This document shows, piece after piece, positions 59,970-64,000 of a DNA stretch of 64,000 bases (positions are counted from its first letter, which is position 1; each line of letters begins with the position of its first letter). The DNA is taken from NCBI RefSeq assembly GCF_003352835.1, contig NZ_QLVD01000019.1:372001-436000 (forward strand), written 5' to 3'. The stretch comes from Ornithinimicrobium murale. GTDB taxonomy: Bacteria > Actinomycetota > Actinomycetes > Actinomycetales > Dermatophilaceae. The notes beneath the pieces are model-generated. The model saw nothing but the letters and a program-made list of their open reading frames with translations, was not told the DNA's origin and ran no database searches. The position numbers and the translations under genes were made by a program.

Positions 59970-61262
59970 CTAGGCTCGCTGGGTGCCGCGGCCCGCGACG
60001 ACGGTGTAGACGCCCAGAGCCAGGGCGACCAGTGCGGCCGCACCACCGAGCCAGTCATAACCGAGGTACTGCACGACCACCCCCGCCAGCGCTCCGGCCG
60101 CGGCCGCGGACAGCCCCATCGTCAGGTCAGAGGCCCCCTGCACCGAGGCGCGGTCCTCCACCTGGGAACCCGCCGCAATGAGCCCGGAGCCGGCGACCAT
60201 CGTGCAGGACCAGCCCAGGCCGAGCAGGAAGAGGGCGATCAGAAGACCCACTGACCACCCCGCCTGTGAGGTGGCTGCGAGGACACAGGCCGTGACCTGG
60301 AGCAGCACGCCCACCAGGATCACGGGCCGCGATCCCCAGCGGTCGGTCAGATAGCCGGCCACGGGTGACAGGCCGTACATGCCCAGGATGTGCATCGAGA
60401 TGACGAACCCGATGACCTCCACCTCGGCGTGACCGTGGGACATGTGGATGGGGGTCATCACCATCACCGCCACCATCACGATGTGGCCACTGGTGATCGC
60501 GAGCGTGCCGAGCGCGATGGTGGGCGAGGCAAGGATGGCGCGCGCCCCGTGGACGACCGAACCCCGTTGCGCCACACGCTGGCCCGTGGGCTGCCCGTGA
60601 TGGGCCAGGGCTCGTGCCGTCAGCAGCGGGTCCGGGCGCAGGAACAGGCTCACCACGGCCGCAGCGACCAGGAACCCGGCGGCGCTGAACAACCAGGCCC
60701 CGGCCAGGGGCGGGATGCCGATCACGTCCGAGACCGCCTTGGCCGGACCGAGCAGGTTGGGGCCCAGCACCGACCCGATCGTGGTCGCCCAGACCACCAG
60801 GCTGAGGTGGCGGCCGCGACGCCGTGGCGGGGCGAGGTCGACGGCGGCGTAGCGGGCCTGGCTGTTGGCCGTCGTCGAGGCGCCGAACAGGGCGGTGCCC
60901 AGCAGGAGCAGCCAGAAGCTGCCGAGGACAGCCGCTGTGATCGCGAGCCCGGCCCCGACGGTGCCGATGAGATAAGCGGTCACCAGGCCAGCGCGTCGTC
61001 CGCGCGCCGCCATCAGGGCAGCGATCGGGATGGTGATCAGGGCTCCGCCGAGGACCTGCGTGGTGTTGGCCAGTCCGGACAGGTCGTCACGCCCGCTGAT
61101 GTCGGCGGCCATCAGGGCGGCGACGGCGATGCCGCTGGCCACGCCGACCCCGCCCAGGACCTGGCTCGACATCAGGGTGCCGACGGTTCGGGTCTGCAGC
61201 GAGTGGATCTCGGCGGGGAGCGGCGGCGACGAGGTCCCGGTCTGGTCCGCAGTGTGTGTCAC
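59970..61262 (-). CDS. MFS transporter
   Basis: The 430-residue protein has twelve predicted transmembrane helices. A MAARGRRAGLVTAYLIGTVG loop after helix 2 and YLTDRWGSRPVILVGVLLQV after helix 8 match the MFS cytoplasmic-loop motifs. A His-containing IHMSHGHAEVEV loop is notable. The GTG at 61262 is the likely start. The substrate is unknown. It lies 31 bases after the HxlR regulator gene on the same strand and may be its target. Confidence 0.82.
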   Translation of the reverse strand: MTHTADQTGTSSPPLPAEIHSLQTRTVGTLMSSQVLGGVGVASGIAVAALMAADISGRDDLSGLANTTQVLGGALITIPIAALMAARGRRAGLVTAYLIGTVGAGLAITAAVLGSFWLLLLGTALFGASTTANSQARYAAVDLAPPRRRGRHLSLVVWATTIGSVLGPNLLGPAKAVSDVIGIPPLAGAWLFSAAGFLVAAAVVSLFLRPDPLLTARALAHHGQPTGQRVAQRGSVVHGARAILASPTIALGTLAITSGHIVMVAVMVMTPIHMSHGHAEVEVIGFVISMHILGMYGLSPVAGYLTDRWGSRPVILVGVLLQVTACVLAATSQAGWSVGLLIALFLLGLGWSCTMVAGSGLIAAGSQVEDRASVQGASDLTMGLSAAAAGALAGVVVQYLGYDWLGGAAALVALALGVYTVVAGRGTQRA

Positions 61263-61293
61263 CGGGACAGTCTGCCAGGGGCGCACCTGAGCC

Positions 61294-61983
61294 CTAGACC
61301 CGTGCTAACGGAGGGCGCTCGACTCCGGCGAACGTCGAGAGGTTAAGCCAGGTCGGCAGTGCACGCCGCGCCGAGGCGGTGCCCTCCAGCCGCAGCCCGT
61401 GGTCGCGTTGGGCCCGGGCCCAGCTGATGTCCCCGCGCCAGACCCGGACCAGGGTGCGCAGCGGGCTGATGACGTGGACCGTGGTCTCATAGCCGGGGTC
61501 GAAATCGCACAGATCGACCTCTCCGCCGCTGGCGACGACCCACCACTGGCCGTGCCCGCGGTCGGGGAGGTCGGTGAACTCGAAGCGCAGGACGGTCCGT
61601 CCGTCGGGCACCGCGTCGAGGGCCAGATTCCGATGGACGTCCCACATCAGCAGATGCGGGTCGAGATCCTCATCGCCGAGCTGGCTCATCCACCGAGCGC
61701 CCCACTCGCCCAAGGCCATGATGACCGGAGCCAGCTCCCGGCCACCCGGCGTGAGTTCATAACGCACCCGGCCGCCCTCCTCCTGCCGCAGGATGATCCC
61801 CACCCGGCTCAGGTCCCGCAATCGCTTGGACAGCAGTGCGGGGGACATCCGCGGCACACCCCGCCGCAGCTCGTTGAAGTGGTGGCTGCCGCACAGCAAC
61901 TCCCGGATGATGAGCACAGTCCATCGCTCGTCCAGGACCTCCATGGTCTTGGCGAGCGGGCAGAACTGGCCATAGCCGTGCAT
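61294..61983 (-). CDS. HxlR-family transcriptional regulator with C-terminal extension
   Basis: The 229-residue protein has an HxlR winged helix (CPLAKTMEVLDERWTVLIIR; LRRGVPRMSPALLSKRLRDL; YELTPGGRELAPVIMALGEW), with Cys8 in the usual HxlR redox position, and a ~110-residue C-terminal domain resembling SCP2-like ligand-binding extensions. It is divergent from the methyltransferase at 62151, with a palindrome between, and upstream of the MFS gene; probably regulates both. Confidence 0.85.
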   Translation of the reverse strand: MHGYGQFCPLAKTMEVLDERWTVLIIRELLCGSHHFNELRRGVPRMSPALLSKRLRDLSRVGIILRQEEGGRVRYELTPGGRELAPVIMALGEWGARWMSQLGDEDLDPHLLMWDVHRNLALDAVPDGRTVLRFEFTDLPDRGHGQWWVVASGGEVDLCDFDPGYETTVHVISPLRTLVRVWRGDISWARAQRDHGLRLEGTASARRALPTWLNLSTFAGVERPPLARV

Positions 61984-62056
61984 CTCATGCCTCCGTCAGA
62001 ACGAAGGCTACGCCCGTGCGTGCCCACCGGCCAGTGCCCGAGCCGGTACAGATCCG

Positions 62057-62071
62057 GAACCGGGCCGGTTC
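62057..62071. promoter_or_regulatory. Palindrome in divergent HxlR/methyltransferase promoter
   Basis: GAACCGGGCCGGTTC is a 15-base palindrome with 7-base arms around one central base, 74 bases before the HxlR start and 80 before the methyltransferase start. It is a candidate HxlR operator. Confidence 0.5.
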
Positions 62072-62150
62072 AGGACCAGAACTAGCCAGCCGGTATGCCG
62101 CGGGGGCACCGTGGAAGGACCTGTTCGTCCATCCACCAAGGAGTCCCGTG

Positions 62151-63236
62151 ATGACTACCCTGTCCAGCTCCACACCACAGACAGACGCGACCTCACCGAC
62201 TGCGGATCAACCACCGACGCCGGGCCCGACCGTTCCGGAACAGGCCGGGGTCCTGCTCGGGCACGTCGCCGGCTACATGGCCACCCGCATCATCGACATC
62301 GGGCTGACCTCCGGCCTCCTCCAGGCACTCGCGGACCAGCCCTCCCTCACCGTCCAGCAACTGGCGGACGCCCAGCAACTCGATGAGTTCTACACCTCCG
62401 TCTGGTGCCGGGGAGCATTCGGCGCCGGCGTCCTGGAGCGGGCCGGCGACGGCTATGCCCTGGCCCCGCACCTGTCGACCCTGCTGCTGGACCGGACCTC
62501 ACCAGCGTTCGTGGGGGCCATGTTCCCCCTGGTCCAGCGCCCAGAGCTGTTCGGCCGCTTCGCCGCGTCCCTGCCCACGGGTGAGCGGATGTGGTGGAAC
62601 GACACGAGCCCAGAGTGGATTGACGCGGTCGCCGGGACCGGCGGCCCCTTCTACACCCGGTTGATCCCTGGAGGGCTGAGCCAGGTGCCCGGCCTCGCGG
62701 AGCGGCTGGCCGCGGGCGGCACCATCGTGGACTCGGCGTGCGGAGCCGGCACCGGCCTGCTGCGTCTCGCCGAGCACTATCCGCAGTGCCGGGTCATCGG
62801 CATCGACGGTGACGCCCACTCGGTCCAGCGCGCACAGGAACGCGTGGCCACCGCCCGGCTGACCGACCGCGTCCAGGTGCACTGCCAGCCGCTGGAGCAG
62901 ATGGAGCTCCCCGAGTCCGTCGCTCTGGTCGTCAACAATATCTCGATGCACGAGTGCCGAGACATCGACCGGGTCACCCAACGGGTGCTGGCCCTGCTGG
63001 AGCCGGGCGGCCGGTTCGTCATCTCTGACTTCCCCTTCCCGGAGTCGGACGCGGGCCTGCGGAGCGTGCCCGGTCGCCTCATGTCCGGCATCCAGTTCTT
63101 CGAGGCACAGATCGACGATCAACTGCTGCCACGGTCGGCCTACGACGACCTGCTGACCCGGCACGGGTTCGGCGAGCTCGGCACCGTTGCGCTGACCCCC
63201 GTGCATGCGCTGACCTGGGGTCGTCGTCAGGAGTGA
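62151..63236 (+). CDS. SAM-dependent methyltransferase with N-terminal winged-helix dimerisation domain
   Basis: The 361-residue protein has an N-terminal winged-helix-like region (about 35-110; ATRIIDIGLTSGLLQALADQ, LTVQQLADAQQLDEF) and a class I methyltransferase core with motif I VDSACGAGTGLLRLAEHYP, VIGIDGDAHSVQRAQERVA and ALLEPGGRFVISDFPFPESD. AAGGAG precedes the ATG. It resembles O-methyltransferase/ubiquinone-type enzymes. The divergent HxlR regulator suggests induction by a small molecule. Confidence 0.82.
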   Translation: MTTLSSSTPQTDATSPTADQPPTPGPTVPEQAGVLLGHVAGYMATRIIDIGLTSGLLQALADQPSLTVQQLADAQQLDEFYTSVWCRGAFGAGVLERAGDGYALAPHLSTLLLDRTSPAFVGAMFPLVQRPELFGRFAASLPTGERMWWNDTSPEWIDAVAGTGGPFYTRLIPGGLSQVPGLAERLAAGGTIVDSACGAGTGLLRLAEHYPQCRVIGIDGDAHSVQRAQERVATARLTDRVQVHCQPLEQMELPESVALVVNNISMHECRDIDRVTQRVLALLEPGGRFVISDFPFPESDAGLRSVPGRLMSGIQFFEAQIDDQLLPRSAYDDLLTRHGFGELGTVALTPVHALTWGRRQE

Positions 63237-63260
63237 GTCCCGTGTGACAGCGTGGGCGCT

Positions 63261-64000
63261 GTGCTGCCCTCACCCCGCGTGTTCGACCTGTTCGCGGTGC
63301 CTGAGCACCCGGTCCCGGTGGACGGCGGGCGGGGCCACAGCGTCCGCGCCGGCGACCTGGTCCTCTCTCCGGGCCGGGACGAGGCCACCGCCCAGTGGCT
63401 GAACCCGGTCCTGGCCCGGCTCTCCGCGGATCTGGACCACCAGGAGCCGAGATCCGTGCGGGTCGCCATGCCGATCCCGACCCGCGATCTGCGGTGGGTG
63501 GTGGACGGCTGGGGCGCCAGCCGCTTCGAGCCGGATGCCCGCCCGTGCCGTGACCTGGACGTCCTGCGCGCGACCGCGCGGCTGCTGCACGCCCATCTGG
63601 CATCCGCTGTCCCGGAGCCGCCAGCGGCGCTCGCCGCCCGGGATGACCGCTGGCGCCGCGCGGAGCAGGCGACCTTCGGGGAGGACCCGCCCCTCGGCAT
63701 ACTCGGTCCTGACCTGGCCGATGAATGGGTGAGGACGCCTGACCTCGGCCCCGGGCAGCTGGTCCACGCTGACCTGGCTGGCAACGTCCTGCTGGATGCC
63801 ACGGGTCTGCCAGTGGTGATTGATGTGGCGCCATCCTGGCGGCCGGTGCTGTGGGCGGAGGCGGTCCTCGTGCTGGATGCCGTCCTCTGGCAGGGAGCCG
63901 ACCCAGCGGTGCTGCGGGAGTGGAGCGCCGGCGACCGGCGACAGGCCATGCTGCGGGCCGCGCTCTTCCGGGTGCTCAGCGATCCCGAGCCCGACCCCGC
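63261..64000 (+). CDS. Phosphotransferase-like protein (APH/TIGR02569-type), 3' end outside window
   Basis: The frame is open to the window end (246 residues visible). LVHADLAGNVLLDATGLPVV and VIDVAPSWRPVLWAEAVLVL match the Brenner-like catalytic H-x-D-x4-N and metal-binding I-D motifs of aminoglycoside phosphotransferase-like kinases. The N-terminal lobe (DLFAVPEHPVPVDGGRGHSV onward) resembles the TIGR02569 subgroup. The start is uncertain (GTG 63252 or 63261). Confidence 0.7.
   Translation, partial: MLPSPRVFDLFAVPEHPVPVDGGRGHSVRAGDLVLSPGRDEATAQWLNPVLARLSADLDHQEPRSVRVAMPIPTRDLRWVVDGWGASRFEPDARPCRDLDVLRATARLLHAHLASAVPEPPAALAARDDRWRRAEQATFGEDPPLGILGPDLADEWVRTPDLGPGQLVHADLAGNVLLDATGLPVVIDVAPSWRPVLWAEAVLVLDAVLWQGADPAVLREWSAGDRRQAMLRAALFRVLSDPEPDP

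Overview
The window is high-GC DNA with actinobacterial gene content: BlaI/M56 regulation, a large NRPS-like synthetase with membrane and left-handed beta-helix parts, UdgX, a class I ribonucleotide reductase behind a cobalamin riboswitch, and many GTG starts with 4-base ATGA/GTGA overlaps. I infer an actinomycete, perhaps near Intrasporangiaceae/Ornithinimicrobiaceae; the genus is a guess.

Region 1 (1-15.0 kb) looks accessory. It has two small envelope genes, a HELIH metallopeptidase-like gene, a nucleotidyltransferase, a pair of overlapping tyrosine recombinases bounded by 13-bp inverted repeats, a TetR-controlled operon (tyrosine phosphatase plus a five-gene peptide/nickel-type ABC transporter) and a large protein with an HEYAHHID metallopeptidase motif.

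Region 2 (15.07-37.7 kb) is an integrated island. It lies between two ~160-bp direct repeats that contain the 3' end of a tRNA-Val(GAC)-like gene plus its terminator, and a tyrosine integrase sits beside the right copy. It carries three cargo blocks. (a) A thiol-redox block (DsbA-like, CcdA-like, PQQ-like lipoprotein) is divergent from a membrane protein, a BlaI repressor and an M56 peptidase, with two BlaI-like operators between. (b) A reactive-sulfur block has two CstB-like persulfide dioxygenase-rhodanese fusions, further rhodaneses, TauE and a CstR-type repressor, with three 16-bp CstR/CsoR-type operators. Several genes in it are decayed (CcdA-like, CoA-disulfide reductase, MFS). (c) A defence block of TIR, caspase-like protease and SLOG-fold protein sits where the MFS gene breaks off. 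A HigB-like toxin, an HTH antitoxin-like protein and the integrase close the island.

Region 3 (37.7-64 kb) looks like ordinary chromosome: ketopantoate reductase, ArsC-like protein, UdgX, nrdAB (R2 has the class Ic residue pattern) under a cobalamin riboswitch, a non-canonical Nramp-like transporter, HAD phosphatase, pntAB, a PEP-mutase-family enzyme, a Pls-like synthetase with an M1 peptidase, a luciferase-like/hemerythrin fusion, an MFS exporter, an HxlR regulator, a methyltransferase and a partial phosphotransferase-like gene.

The most interesting system is the TIR-caspase-SLOG operon (31831-33655). TIR plus caspase-like protease matches the published type IV Thoeris architecture. The translationally coupled third gene, a stand-alone SLOG-fold protein, is the part I cannot match to a described system. 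All calls are by eye from sequence; no searches were run.
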